The notes under the pieces are model-generated. The model did not search any database and was not told the DNA's origin. It was given only the letters and a program-made list of their open reading frames with translations. The position numbers and the translations under genes are program-made. A stretch of 64,000 nt of DNA from Paraburkholderia sp. BL21I4N1 (GTDB taxonomy: Bacteria > Pseudomonadota > Gammaproteobacteria > Burkholderiales > Burkholderiaceae), in NCBI RefSeq assembly GCF_002973525.1, contig NZ_PVEN01000018.1, positions 62,001 to 126,000 on the forward strand, written 5' to 3'. Shown here in pieces: positions 54,664 through 63,946 of this stretch (position 1 is the stretch's first letter; the number at the start of each line of letters is the position of its first letter).

Positions 54664-55659
54664 TTATCCGCGCTGCGGCGTCCACTTCACCGTTGCGGCC
54701 AACTCCTCGCCCGCCTGCAATACACAGCCCCCCACCTGCTCGCGCGAGCCGACCGCGTTGAAACAGTCCGTGGTATTCGTCACCGGTTCCACGCACAACT
54801 GCGGATCGTTGGCCGGTGCGTACACCACCATGTGGTCGAACGGCGCGTCGGCGGTCATGGTCAATTGACGGTGTTCGTCAGGCCACGCGACCGTCGCCGC
54901 ACGCGACCAGTTCGCGAAGTTATTGTCGAGATCGAACGCATCCGGCGACAGGCCTTCACGCAAGGCATCCACTGCGGGATGCGGACCGAGATGCGTCGGC
55001 AGTACGTCGGCGTCGGCGTGCCACATGGCGCGCACGTCCGCATGCACGCGAGTCGCCGCGGTGCGCGGATAGTACGGATGATGCCCCATGCCGAACGGCA
55101 TCGGCCGGTCGGCCAGATTCCGCGCGGACAACGTGATGACAAGCGCCCCGCCGCTCAGCGCAATGCGTTGCTGCGCGCGATAGCGAAACGGCCAGTCGCC
55201 GGGAATCCGCGCATCCGGTTCGTGTTCGAAGTGCAAGTCCACCGAGCTTGCGGTGCGCGCGCCGACTCGCCACTTACGCCGCCACGCGTTCCCGTGCAGC
55301 GCATGCGCGAACCGCGGGTCGTTGCCGGCGAGGTCGATCGTGACGCCGTCGAACTCGAAGCGCGCGTCGCGAATCCGGTTGCAATAGGGAAACAGCGGAA
55401 AGCTCGCCATCCGCAGCGGATCGCGTTCAGCGAACGCCGCCGACGTCGCCGGCCGCAGCCAATGCAATGGACCGTCGGACGTGACTTCGTAGAACGCGGC
55501 GAGCGCGCCGCCCACTGCGGGCGCGAGCACCGCGCGCAGTGCCCCGGCCTGCAACGTCACCAGCGTGGGCGCAATGGCCGGGTCGTCGAGCCACGCAAGC
55601 TCGTCAAGCGCCGCCGTCTTCGCGAGCGGCCGGTTCGGGTTCAGGGAAACGTCGCGCAT
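54664..55659 (-). CDS. Aldose 1-epimerase (mutarotase-like)
   Basis: A 331-residue galactose-mutarotase-fold protein. PYCNRIRDARFEFDG, HALHGNAWRRKW (catalytic His region), FGMGHHPYYPR and LCVEPVTNTTDCF (catalytic Glu) are typical. It interconverts alpha and beta anomers of a sugar. It is divergent from the LacI-type regulator and the sugar transporter, so it probably acts on the imported sugar. The start at 55659 (MRDVSLN) was chosen; longer readings run into the operator region. Confidence 0.88.
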   Translation of the reverse strand: MRDVSLNPNRPLAKTAALDELAWLDDPAIAPTLVTLQAGALRAVLAPAVGGALAAFYEVTSDGPLHWLRPATSAAFAERDPLRMASFPLFPYCNRIRDARFEFDGVTIDLAGNDPRFAHALHGNAWRRKWRVGARTASSVDLHFEHEPDARIPGDWPFRYRAQQRIALSGGALVITLSARNLADRPMPFGMGHHPYYPRTAATRVHADVRAMWHADADVLPTHLGPHPAVDALREGLSPDAFDLDNNFANWSRAATVAWPDEHRQLTMTADAPFDHMVVYAPANDPQLCVEPVTNTTDCFNAVGSREQVGGCVLQAGEELAATVKWTPQRG

Positions 55660-55803
55660 GATCAAAAAAGGCGGGGCCTCGGACGAAGGCCGGCAGCAAC
55701 GCGCATCGCGTGTCTCCTGTAGCGTGCCGCGCACTGCGCGCGGCCGGCGGACCATGAAAGCCCGCGCGACCGAGAATCGCACGCCAAAGCCCATCGGTCA
55801 ATA

Positions 55804-55816
55804 TTATTAGTAATAA
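55804..55816. promoter_or_regulatory. Palindromic AT-rich operator, site 1
   Basis: TTATTAGTAATAA is a perfect 13-base palindrome within ATATTATTAGTAATAA, 145 bases upstream of the epimerase start. The core ATATTATTAGT recurs at 55890-55900 and 57034-57044, which supports a site for the adjacent LacI-type protein. Confidence 0.6.
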
Positions 55817-55889
55817 ATTAAGCAAAAACACCGACCTGCAGCAGGCTTCGCCATTCCCAAATGGCGGGTTAGCGCGCGTTGCCGTGCGC

Positions 55890-55904
55890 ATATTATTAGT
55901 GGTA
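55890..55904. promoter_or_regulatory. AT-rich operator, site 2
   Basis: ATATTATTAGTGGTA shares the ATATTATTAGT core with sites 1 and 3 and lies 64 bases before the lacI-type start; the right half is degenerate. Confidence 0.55.
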
Positions 55905-55967
55905 CCGTCAGCACCACGATGCCTCGGCATGCTCCTGCTTTAGCGCCGCTCCAGCGCGGCCCGCACA

Positions 55968-57050
55968 ATGAAAAAATCGACTCAACGCCGCCCCACCATG
56001 ACCGACATCGCCAAGCTCACCGGCGTGTCGCAATCCACTGTCTCGCTGGTACTGAACAACGCCACCGGCGCGAAGTTTTCCGACGCCACCCGCACCAAGG
56101 TGCTGAAGGCCGCGCACGATCTCGGCTACCGCTTGTCGCTGCGCGAGGCGGTGCCGGCCTCGGCCGACGACCGCAATCTGATCGTCTACCTCGCCGACGA
56201 GATTTCCACCAGCCCGCACCCGGTCGTCAACGTCGACGGCGCGCGCGACGCGGCCTACGCGGCCGGCAAGATGCTGGCGGTCTATTCGACGCACGGCAAC
56301 GCCGACATCGAAAAGCAGGTGCTCGACACGACGCTGTCGAACCCGCATGTGTTCGGTGTGATTTACGCAACCGTCTACACCCGCAAGGTGACGCTGCCGG
56401 CCACGCTGTCGCAGGTGCCGACCGTGCTGCTGAACTGTTACACGAGCGAAGGCGGCGTTTCTTCGGTGGTGCCGGCCGAAGTCGCCGGCGGCCATCTGGC
56501 AACCGACTATCTGCTGCAGGCCGGGCACCGGCGCATCGGCTATATCAACGGCGAACCGTGGCAGGACGCGTCGAAAGACCGGCTCAAAGGCTATCGCACC
56601 GCGCTCGCCACCGCCGACCTGCCGTACGCCCCGGAACTGGTGCGCGACGGCGACTGGAGCTCGGGCGTCGGCTTCGAACTGACGCTCTCGCTGATGCGCG
56701 AAGCCAATCCGCCCACCGCGATCTTCTGCGCCAACGACCTGACCGCGCTCGGCGCGATCGAAGCGTTGAAGCAACTCGGCCTACGCGTGCCCGAAGACGT
56801 CTCGGTGCTCGGCTACGACGATCAGGAAATCGCCCGCCACACGCATCCGCCGCTCTCCACCGTCGTGCTGCCGAACTACGAGTTAGGCCGCTGGGCGGTC
56901 GAAACCCTGCTGCAGGAAGAACAGAACCGTGCTGCCGGCGCGCCGGTGCGGCACCGCATGGTGAAGCTGGACGGACCGCTGGTCGAACGTGCGTCGGTCA
57001 GGGTAATTACCGAGGCAAAAAAGCCGGCAATTAATATTATTAGTGATTGA
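55968..57050 (+). CDS. LacI-family regulator of the sugar transporter
   Basis: A 360-residue regulator. The N-terminal helix-turn-helix is at about 11-35 (MTDIAKLTGVSQSTVSLVLNN), with hinge residues to about 60 and a periplasmic-binding-like effector domain (AGHRRIGYINGEP, PTAIFCANDLTALGAIEAL, VSVLGYDDQEIARHTHPPLSTV). It most likely represses the epimerase and the ABC genes until the sugar is present. An AT-rich repeated motif lies at two sites upstream and one overlapping its own last codons. The effector sugar is unknown. Confidence 0.92.
   Translation: MKKSTQRRPTMTDIAKLTGVSQSTVSLVLNNATGAKFSDATRTKVLKAAHDLGYRLSLREAVPASADDRNLIVYLADEISTSPHPVVNVDGARDAAYAAGKMLAVYSTHGNADIEKQVLDTTLSNPHVFGVIYATVYTRKVTLPATLSQVPTVLLNCYTSEGGVSSVVPAEVAGGHLATDYLLQAGHRRIGYINGEPWQDASKDRLKGYRTALATADLPYAPELVRDGDWSSGVGFELTLSLMREANPPTAIFCANDLTALGAIEALKQLGLRVPEDVSVLGYDDQEIARHTHPPLSTVVLPNYELGRWAVETLLQEEQNRAAGAPVRHRMVKLDGPLVERASVRVITEAKKPAINIISD
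57034..57048. promoter_or_regulatory. AT-rich operator, site 3 (overlaps lacI 3' end)
   Basis: ATATTATTAGTGATT covers the last codons of the regulator, 120 bases before the transporter genes. A partial inverted repeat with CCGATAATAA follows at 57051. Likely the transporter operator. Confidence 0.55.
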
Positions 57051-57167
57051 CCGATAATAATTCTGAGTGGAATAATCGGCACGTCCGGTTGTGACGGAAC
57101 AGCGTCGGCGGGCAGGAGAAACACAAAAAGCAAATACAACCTACCTCACCAGGTACTGGAGGAAGAC

Positions 57168-58187
57168 ATGGCGTCGCTCAACACGCAGTCGCGCGCTCAC
57201 GTGCGCAAGCAACAGATTCGTCCGCTGGCGGGTTCGCTGCTGGCTCTGGCAATCGGTTTCGGCGTCGCCACCGCGCACGCCGACGACGCGTTGCCGAAGC
57301 TGCCCACCAAAACTCCGCTGAAAGTCGGCTTCGCGCAAACCGAAAGCAACAATCCGTGGCGTCTCGCGGAAACCAAGAGCTTCAAGGACATCGCGGCGAA
57401 GTGCGGCTGGCAGATGGTCATGACCGACGCCAACGGCTCCAACTCCAAACAGGTCTCCGACATTCAAAGCATGATCGCGCAGCACGTCGATCTGCTGGTG
57501 TTCCCGCCGCGCGAAGAGAAGCCGCTTGCACCGATCGTGCTGCAGGCTAAAAAGGCCGGCATTCCGGTGATCCTGGTCGACCGCGACGTCGATCAATCGG
57601 TCGCCAAGGCGGGCCGCGACTACATCACGTTCATCGGTTCCGACTTCATCGATCAGGGCCATCGCGCCGCTGACTGGCTCGTCAAGGCGACCGGCGGCAA
57701 GGCGAAGATCATCGAACTCGAAGGCACCACCGGCGCCTCCGCCGCGAACGATCGCAAGAAGGGCTTCGACGAAGTCATCGCGAAGAACCCGGGCATGACC
57801 ATCATCGCCTCGCAAAGCGGCGACTTCGCGCGCGACAAGGGTCGCCAGGTGATGGAAACGCTGTTGCAGGCGCATCCGGACGTCACTGCGGTCTACGCAC
57901 ATAACGACGAAATGGCGCTCGGCGCGATCGCCGCGATCAAGGCGGCCGGCAAGCAGCCGGGCAAGGATATCCAGATCGTCACGATCGACGGCACCAAGGG
58001 CGGCATGGATGCGATCGCCGCCGGCGAACTCGGCGCGAGCGTGCAGTCGAGCCCGTTCTTCGGCCCGCTCGCCTGCGACGTCGCTCAGCGTTACGCGAAG
58101 GGTGAAAAAGTCCCGACGTGGGTGAAGGTGTCCGACCGTTTCTACGACAAGAGCAACGTGCAGCAGAACATGCAGTACGGCTATTGA
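57168..58187 (+). CDS. ytfQ: Sugar ABC transporter substrate-binding protein (YtfQ-like)
   Basis: A 339-residue periplasmic binding protein with a long signal region (mature from about 38, after AHA). TPLKVGFAQTESNNPWRLAETKSF, ILVDRDVD, IIELEGTTGASAANDRKKGFDEVI and SGDFARDKGRQVMETLL match YtfQ, the galactofuranose-binding protein. The gene order with two separate permeases downstream also matches ytfQ-ytfR-ytfT-yjfF. The true sugar may differ; the neighbouring epimerase only shows that it is an aldose. GGAGGAAGAC precedes the ATG. Confidence 0.88.
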   Translation: MASLNTQSRAHVRKQQIRPLAGSLLALAIGFGVATAHADDALPKLPTKTPLKVGFAQTESNNPWRLAETKSFKDIAAKCGWQMVMTDANGSNSKQVSDIQSMIAQHVDLLVFPPREEKPLAPIVLQAKKAGIPVILVDRDVDQSVAKAGRDYITFIGSDFIDQGHRAADWLVKATGGKAKIIELEGTTGASAANDRKKGFDEVIAKNPGMTIIASQSGDFARDKGRQVMETLLQAHPDVTAVYAHNDEMALGAIAAIKAAGKQPGKDIQIVTIDGTKGGMDAIAAGELGASVQSSPFFGPLACDVAQRYAKGEKVPTWVKVSDRFYDKSNVQQNMQYGY

Positions 58188-58253
58188 TTGAGGGTTGACC
58201 GCGAGGCCTCTTGTAGCGTGGGAGGCTTCGTTCGAACAAGCGTTGCAGTAAGA

Positions 58254-58349
58254 CGTCATCCGCCTTTAAAACCGTCTCCTCGGCGGGCGGATGACGGGAA
58301 GGGTTCGAAGCGACGCGCCCGTGTCCGCACGGACCGTCGCTTCGCTTTT
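58254..58349 (+). promoter_or_regulatory. Two hairpins between ytfQ- and ytfR-like genes (possible attenuator)
   Basis: Hairpin one pairs CGTCATCCGCC (58254-58264) with GGCGGATGACG (58286-58296). Hairpin two pairs CGAAGCGACG (58306-58315) with CGTCGCTTCG (58335-58344) and is followed by CTTTTA. Partial termination or RNA-end protection here would give more binding protein than membrane parts, as in many such operons. Confidence 0.6.
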
Positions 58350-58490
58350 ATGCGGCGTACCATGGTTTCGCGAGGTCGCTACAACGCGCTGCCGCTCGCG
58401 CCGCGCGTCGACGGCCGTGCCGTCCACGCGGATCGCCGCAGACCGTGCAGCAGACCAGGCACTCGCAGCACATGCATCAGGAGGACACCC

Positions 58491-60125
58491 GTGACGCCAT
58501 CCGCCACGCAGACGCCAGACTCTCCCCTCACCGTTTCGCCGCTGCTCGAGATGCGGGACATCGGCATCAGCTTCGGTGGCGTGGCCGCGTTGCGCGGCGC
58601 TAATCTGAGCGTCGCCGCCGGTGAAGTGCACGCGCTGATCGGCCAGAACGGCGCCGGCAAATCGACCATGATCAAGATCCTGACCGGCGCCTATCGGCGC
58701 GGCTCGGGCAGCGTGCGCTTCGAAGGCCGCGAGGTCGATTTCCGCACGCCGAAACTGGCGCGCGAAGCCGGCATCAGCACGATCTATCAGGAAATCAATC
58801 TGGTGCCGTTCCGCTCGGTGGCGGAAAACATTTTTCTCGGCCGCGAGCCGCGCCGGTTTGGTCTGATCGATTGGCGCGCGGTGCAGCAACGCGCCGCCGC
58901 GCTGCTCGAATCGTTCGGCTTGCAGATCGACGTGAAGAAACCCGTAGCCAGCTATTCGACCGCGATCCAGCAGATGGTGGCGCTGGCGCGCGCGGTCTCG
59001 GCGGACGCCAGAATGGTCATCATGGACGAGTCCACGTCGTCGCTCGACGAACGCGAAGTGGAATTGCTGTTCACCGTGGTGCGCAAGCTGCGCGACGACG
59101 GCCGCGCGGTGATTTTCGTGTCGCACCGGCTCGACGAACTGTATGCGCTGTGCGACCGCGTCACCGTGATGCGCGACGGCCAGACGGTCGCGCAAAGCAC
59201 CATGGCCGACATGGACAAACTGCAACTCGTCACGACGATGCTCGGCCGCACGCTCGCCGCCGTCGTGCAGGACGACACCTCGGCCCGCGAAGCGAATCTC
59301 GCGCGCCGCGGCAAGCAGGCGCTGGCCGCCCTCAATCTGAGCGCGCCGCCGAAAGTGAGCAACGTCTCGCTACAGGTGCATGCGGGCGAAGCGGTCGGCC
59401 TCGCGGGTCTGCTCGGCTCGGGCCGCACCGAAACCATGCGGCTGATGTTCGGCGCCGATCCGCTGGAACAAGGCTCGCTGTCGCTCGATGGCGAAACCGT
59501 CACGCTGAAATCGCCGCAAGACGCGATCGCGCGCGGGCTCGCGTACCTTACCGAAGATCGCAAGGCCGAAGGCATCGTCCCCGAACTGTCGGTGCGCGAC
59601 AACCTCACGCTGGTCTGTCTGCGCACGCTGACCCGGAACGGCATTGTCGACGTGAAGAAGCAGCAGGCGATCGTCGACCGTTTCATCGCGTCGCTCGGCA
59701 TCAAACTGCGCTCCGCCGATCAGCCGATCCGCGAACTGTCCGGCGGCAATCAGCAGAAGGTGCTGCTTGCGCGCTGGCTCGCCGCCGAGCCGTCGCTGCT
59801 GCTGCTCGACGAACCGACGCGCGGCATCGACGTCGGCGCCAAAGCCGACGTCGCCAAGATCGTGCGCGAGCTGCGCGACGCGGGACTCGGCGTGCTGCTG
59901 TCGGCCTCGGAATTGGAGGAACTGACCGCCGTCGCCGATCGCGCGGTGGTGATCCGCGACGGCCGCACCGTCGCCGAACTGAACGGCGCCGACATGAGCG
60001 AAACCGCGATCATGGACGCCATCGCCTACGGCAGCGAAGGCCATTCGCAACTGGCCGACGCCGCGCAAACGGCGAACGCCGCCCATATTGAAGACGCGTT
60101 GGAGGGCGACCGTCATGGCGCTTAA
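58491..60125 (+). CDS. ytfR: Sugar ABC transporter ATP-binding protein (YtfR-like, two ABC domains)
   Basis: A 544-residue protein with two ABC cassettes. The first has Walker A GQNGAGKST near 53 and Walker B VIMDES; the second starts near 290 with a degenerate P-loop (GLLGSGRTE), as usual in sugar importers, then has LSGGNQQK (signature) and LLLDEPTRGIDVG. It powers import of the sugar. The GTG at 58491 follows AGGAGG. Its last codons overlap the first permease start by 11 bases. Confidence 0.92.
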   Translation: MTPSATQTPDSPLTVSPLLEMRDIGISFGGVAALRGANLSVAAGEVHALIGQNGAGKSTMIKILTGAYRRGSGSVRFEGREVDFRTPKLAREAGISTIYQEINLVPFRSVAENIFLGREPRRFGLIDWRAVQQRAAALLESFGLQIDVKKPVASYSTAIQQMVALARAVSADARMVIMDESTSSLDEREVELLFTVVRKLRDDGRAVIFVSHRLDELYALCDRVTVMRDGQTVAQSTMADMDKLQLVTTMLGRTLAAVVQDDTSAREANLARRGKQALAALNLSAPPKVSNVSLQVHAGEAVGLAGLLGSGRTETMRLMFGADPLEQGSLSLDGETVTLKSPQDAIARGLAYLTEDRKAEGIVPELSVRDNLTLVCLRTLTRNGIVDVKKQQAIVDRFIASLGIKLRSADQPIRELSGGNQQKVLLARWLAAEPSLLLLDEPTRGIDVGAKADVAKIVRELRDAGLGVLLSASELEELTAVADRAVVIRDGRTVAELNGADMSETAIMDAIAYGSEGHSQLADAAQTANAAHIEDALEGDRHGA

Positions 60126-61152
60126 GTTGCACACTGAATCGCTGCAAACCGAACCGCGTCACGGCGAAAGCGCCGCGCAAATCAGCGCCGCGCCGCGCGT
60201 CAAACCGGCCAGCACCGTGCAGAAATGGCGCCGCCTCGCGATGCAGCGCGAAGTCATCGTGCTGCTCGCCATGGTGCTGTTCAATCTGATCTTCACGCCG
60301 CACTTCTGGTCGCTGCAAACCTTCAACGTCAACATGACCCAGGTCGTGACGATCGTGATTGTCGGTATCGGCATGACGCTGGTGGTGGCGACGGGCGGCA
60401 TCGATCTGTCGGTGGGCGCGTCGATGGCGATTTCCGGCGCACTCGCGCCGATGCTGTTCCTGAACATCGCCGGACCCGTCGGCATTGCACTCGCGTTCGT
60501 GCTGCCGGTGCTGGCCGCCGCGCTGTGCGGCGTCTTCAACGGCTGGCTCGTGACGAGGCTCGCCGTGCAGCCGATTGTCGCGACGCTAGTGCTGTTCATC
60601 GCCGGACGCGGCATTGCGCAGGTCGTCACCGACGGCAGCCTGCAAGCGTTCAACACCCCCGCATTCCAGTGGATCGCGCTCGGCAAGGTGGCCGGCGTGC
60701 CGTTCCAGGTGCTGCTGATGCTGGCGCTGGTCGCCGTGTTCGTGTGGGTGGTGCGTAAGACGCTGTTCGGCCAGTATCTGCTGATCACCGGCGGCAACGA
60801 AAAGGCCGCCTATCTATGCGGCGTGCCGACCGCCACCGTCAAGCTGATCGCCTACACGCTGTGCGCGGCGCTCGCCGGCCTGGCGGGGCTGATCTCGATC
60901 TCGGTGAACTCTTCTTCCGACGCGAACGTGGTCGGGCTCGGCGTCGAACTCGATGCGATCGCGGCCGTGGCCGTGGGCGGCACGGCGCTGACGGGCGGCA
61001 AGGCGTATATCGGCGGCACGCTGATCGGCGCGCTCATCATCCAGTTGCTGCGCTACACGCTGCTCGCGCACGGCATTCCCGATGCGGCGGCGCTGGTGGT
61101 GAAGGCCGGCATCATCGTCGCGGCGGTGTATGTGCAGCGGCGTTCGCGCTGA
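60115..61152 (+). CDS. ytfT: Sugar ABC transporter permease (YtfT-like)
   Basis: A 345-residue integral membrane protein with about 8-9 helices. VATGGIDLSVGASMAISGA is the permease signature, and GLGVELDAIAAVAVGGTALTGGKAYIGGTL is the conserved coupling region. It starts inside the ATPase gene (overlap 11 bases, GGAGGG at the right distance). The N-terminal 40 residues are hydrophilic and probably cytoplasmic. It pairs with the second permease. Confidence 0.9.
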   Translation: MALKLHTESLQTEPRHGESAAQISAAPRVKPASTVQKWRRLAMQREVIVLLAMVLFNLIFTPHFWSLQTFNVNMTQVVTIVIVGIGMTLVVATGGIDLSVGASMAISGALAPMLFLNIAGPVGIALAFVLPVLAAALCGVFNGWLVTRLAVQPIVATLVLFIAGRGIAQVVTDGSLQAFNTPAFQWIALGKVAGVPFQVLLMLALVAVFVWVVRKTLFGQYLLITGGNEKAAYLCGVPTATVKLIAYTLCAALAGLAGLISISVNSSSDANVVGLGVELDAIAAVAVGGTALTGGKAYIGGTLIGALIIQLLRYTLLAHGIPDAAALVVKAGIIVAAVYVQRRSR

Positions 61153-61186
61153 ACCGCAAGACAAGGACACTCCCGGACTCGATGCG

Positions 61187-62146
61187 ATGAAAAAGAATCT
61201 CCCTATCCTGCTCGCGCTGGTCGGCCTAGTCGTCTTCGGCCTCGTGCGCTACGACCATTTCGGCTCGGCCTACAACATCACGTCTTTCTGGCGCTACAAC
61301 TCGATGTTCGCGCTGATCTCGGTCGGCATGGCGTTCGTCATCATCACGGGCGGCATCGATCTGTCGGTCGGCACGGTGGCGGCGTTGGCAAGCGTGGTCG
61401 CCGCGCTGACCAGCGTGTACGGCAGTTGGGTCGCGGTGCTGGCGGGTTGCGCCGCCGGACTCGCCGTCGGCGTGCTGAACGGGCTAATCATCACGCGCCT
61501 GAAGATCCTGCCGTTTATCGTGACGCTCGCCACCAGCCTCGGCGCGCACGGCGTAGCGCTGCTGCTCGGCAAGAACGATGCGGTGTCGATCGCCGCCGAT
61601 TCGAACTTCGGCAACTTCGGTCAAGGCGATCTGTTCGGGCTGCCGATTCCGGGACTCGTCGCGGTGGCCGCCGCGCTGGCCGGCTGGTTGGCGCTGCGCA
61701 GCACGCGCTTCGGACGGCATTCGCTCGCCGTGGGCGGCAGCGAGGAAGCGGCGCGGCTGATGGGTCTGAATGTCGACCGCACGCTGATCATGGCCTACGC
61801 GGTGAGCGGCTTGCTGGCCGGTATGGCCGGCGTGATCCTCGCGGCGCAGTTCGGTGCGGGACAACCGAACGAAGGCGTCGGCTGGGAGCTGTTCGCGATT
61901 TCGGCCGTGGTGCTCGGCGGCACCTTGCTGAGCGGCGGCGAGGGCTCGATCGCAATGACGATTGCCGGCGTGCTGCTGCTCGGTCTGGTGTTCAATCTGC
62001 TGAACTTCGAGAACGGGCTGGGCTTCATCAGCTTGTCGGCGTACTGGCAGTCGGTGATTCGCGGCGTGTTCCTGCTGCTGGTGATCGTGCTGCAGGCGCG
62101 GGTGCTGAAGCAGCGCGGGAAGAAGCGCGCGGTCGCGCCGGCGTGA
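61187..62146 (+). CDS. yjfF: Sugar ABC transporter permease (YjfF-like)
   Basis: A 319-residue permease with about 8 helices. The signature ITGGIDLSVGTVAALASVVAAL and GWELFAISAVVLGGTLLSGGEGS are conserved. Two different permeases in one operon distinguish the YtfQRT-YjfF type from the ribose type with a single RbsC. The ATG at 61187 begins the first hydrophobic segment. No kinase or isomerase gene for the sugar follows. Confidence 0.9.
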   Translation: MKKNLPILLALVGLVVFGLVRYDHFGSAYNITSFWRYNSMFALISVGMAFVIITGGIDLSVGTVAALASVVAALTSVYGSWVAVLAGCAAGLAVGVLNGLIITRLKILPFIVTLATSLGAHGVALLLGKNDAVSIAADSNFGNFGQGDLFGLPIPGLVAVAAALAGWLALRSTRFGRHSLAVGGSEEAARLMGLNVDRTLIMAYAVSGLLAGMAGVILAAQFGAGQPNEGVGWELFAISAVVLGGTLLSGGEGSIAMTIAGVLLLGLVFNLLNFENGLGFISLSAYWQSVIRGVFLLLVIVLQARVLKQRGKKRAVAPA

Positions 62147-62719
62147 CCAACCGCCGGAACGCGGTCGACGTTGCCAGACTTGACTTCCGGAACGCCAATG
62201 CGGCTTTCAGGCTACGCCTGTGTACCAATAAAATCCGCTTCGGGTCTCATTAACGGAAGACCGCCGCGCTCGCGCCAAGCCGGTCGCGGCTCCCCATCTC
62301 GCCTCGCCGCGCCGGCGCTTTTGCCAGTTTTATCAGCAGGGTCAATGCTGCAGCGCCCGGCGGCTTTCGGTATCATCGCGAACAAGTTGCCCGCGCGGCG
62401 CGCCTATCCGGCGCATGCCGGACAGCCGATGGCAGCCGCCCTGCGCGGCATTCGCCCATCGCCGTTCCCTTGCTGAAGCGCGGCGGCAGCCACGCCAACG
62501 TACTTCGCAGCGCTTGGCTATATCAACGGCCGGCGCCGCCGCTTCCTGGTCCGGTACCCGCTTCACCACGCTCAACCGCCGCGTCGCCGCCCTCGGGCAG
62601 CCGGCGCGGTAAAATAGCGGATTGCGCGTGATTTCCCACTCCGGGTGAGCGCAGCATCGCCCTTGCCGTGCCGGCCGGCTCAAACGACTGGCCGCCTTTT
62701 TCGCACTATCCAAGAAGCC
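62147..62719. other. Intergenic region between the sugar permease and fpr
   Basis: About 570 bases with no convincing gene; possible frames here lack Shine-Dalgarno sites and recognisable composition. The fpr promoter must lie here. No clear terminator was found for the transporter operon in this stretch. Confidence 0.45.
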
Positions 62720-63490
62720 ATGAGCAACCTGAACACACAGACCGTCCTGAGCGTCCATCACTGGACCGATACGCTTTTCAGCTTCACCTGCACGCGCGAC
62801 CCGGCGTTCCGTTTCGAGAACGGCCAGTTCACGATGGTGGGTCTCGAAGTCGACGGCAAGCCGCTGATCCGCGCCTATAGCCTGGCGAGCGCGAACTACG
62901 AAGAACACCTCGAGTTCCTGAGCATCAAGGTGCAGGACGGCCCGCTCACGTCGCGTCTGCAGCATCTGAAGGTCGGCGACGAAGTCCTGATCGGCAAGAA
63001 GCCGGTCGGCACGCTGATGGCCGACAACCTGCTGCCGGGCAAGACGCTGTGGCTGCTGTCCACCGGCACGGGCCTCGCGCCGTTCATGTCCATCATCAAA
63101 GATCCGGACATTTACGACCGCTACGAGCGTGTCGTGCTGACGCACACCTGCCGCTTCGTCGACGAACTGGCGTACAAGGAATACATCACCGACCACCTGC
63201 CGGCGCATGAACACCTCGGCGAACTGGTGCAGGAAAAGTTGCTGTACTACCCCACGGTCACGCGCGAGGCCTTCCAGAACCGCGGCCGCATCACCGAACT
63301 GATCGAAACCGAAAAGCTGTTCGCCGACCTCGGCGTGCCGGGCTTCTCGCTCGAAAACGACCGTGTCATGCTGTGTGGCAGCCCGCACATGCTGCGCGAC
63401 ACGCGCAAGCTGCTCGACGACCTCGGCTTCGAGGAAGGCAGCAACAACGCGCCGGGTCACTACGTGGTCGAAAAGGCGTTCGTCGGTTAA
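62720..63490 (+). CDS. fpr: Ferredoxin-NADP+ reductase (Fpr)
   Basis: A 256-residue flavoprotein. The FAD-binding RAYSLAS region is near 54-60, LSTGTGLAPFMSI near 113-125 binds NADP, and VMLCGSPHMLRDTRKLL is conserved. The C-terminus ends EKAFVG. It moves electrons between NADPH and ferredoxin or flavodoxin, with a role in oxidative-stress defence. The ATG at 62720 gives the normal start (MSNLNTQTVL); an upstream frame from 62645 is unlikely. Confidence 0.93.
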   Translation: MSNLNTQTVLSVHHWTDTLFSFTCTRDPAFRFENGQFTMVGLEVDGKPLIRAYSLASANYEEHLEFLSIKVQDGPLTSRLQHLKVGDEVLIGKKPVGTLMADNLLPGKTLWLLSTGTGLAPFMSIIKDPDIYDRYERVVLTHTCRFVDELAYKEYITDHLPAHEHLGELVQEKLLYYPTVTREAFQNRGRITELIETEKLFADLGVPGFSLENDRVMLCGSPHMLRDTRKLLDDLGFEEGSNNAPGHYVVEKAFVG

Positions 63491-63540
63491 ACGACACGTC
63501 TCGTACGCCCGATCACGCGGCGCAGCGCCGCGGATCAAGC

Positions 63541-63568
63541 AAAAAAGGAGCCTTCGGGCTCCTTTTTT
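63541..63568 (+). terminator. Intrinsic terminator of fpr
   Basis: GGAGCC and GGCTCC pair around the stable loop TTCG, flanked by A-runs and T-runs, 50 bases after the stop; likely bidirectional. Confidence 0.92.
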
Positions 63569-63574
63569 GTTGCC

Positions 63575-63946
63575 CGTTACAAAATGACGCCGTCAATTTG
63601 ACATTTGGCGTCGGTATTATTCCTACAAAATTGATCGCTCTGTCATGGTGCAAGACATCAACCATTGCGTGAAATGTAGGCGCTAACCCTTGGTGTGACT
63701 GCATTTTTTCCACTTTTGAGATATCATCGCCGCGCATGATCGGACGAATAGATAGCGCCTTCCGAAATACGCAGTTCATGTTACTGAATGTAAATTTCGT
63801 TACGTCGCACCGTAGCAATTTACCCGTCGCGCGCTGCGCGTCACGGTTCACTCCTGGAGGCTAGAGACCCGCATGCGTTCTTTCGTCTTCGCGCCCTCGG
63901 TGCGCACCCGCTTCGCTGTCCACACCGCTTCCTGAGAAGGAAAGTC
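63575..63946. other. Upstream region of the last, partial gene
   Basis: About 370 bases, AT-richer near 63590-63660, with no gene. It is the probable promoter and leader of the gene starting at 63947; no box could be assigned safely. Confidence 0.4.

Noticed and set aside
63513..63851. A 112-codon minus-strand frame downstream of fpr
   Set aside because: It passes through the fpr terminator and the leader of the next gene; no homologue recognised.
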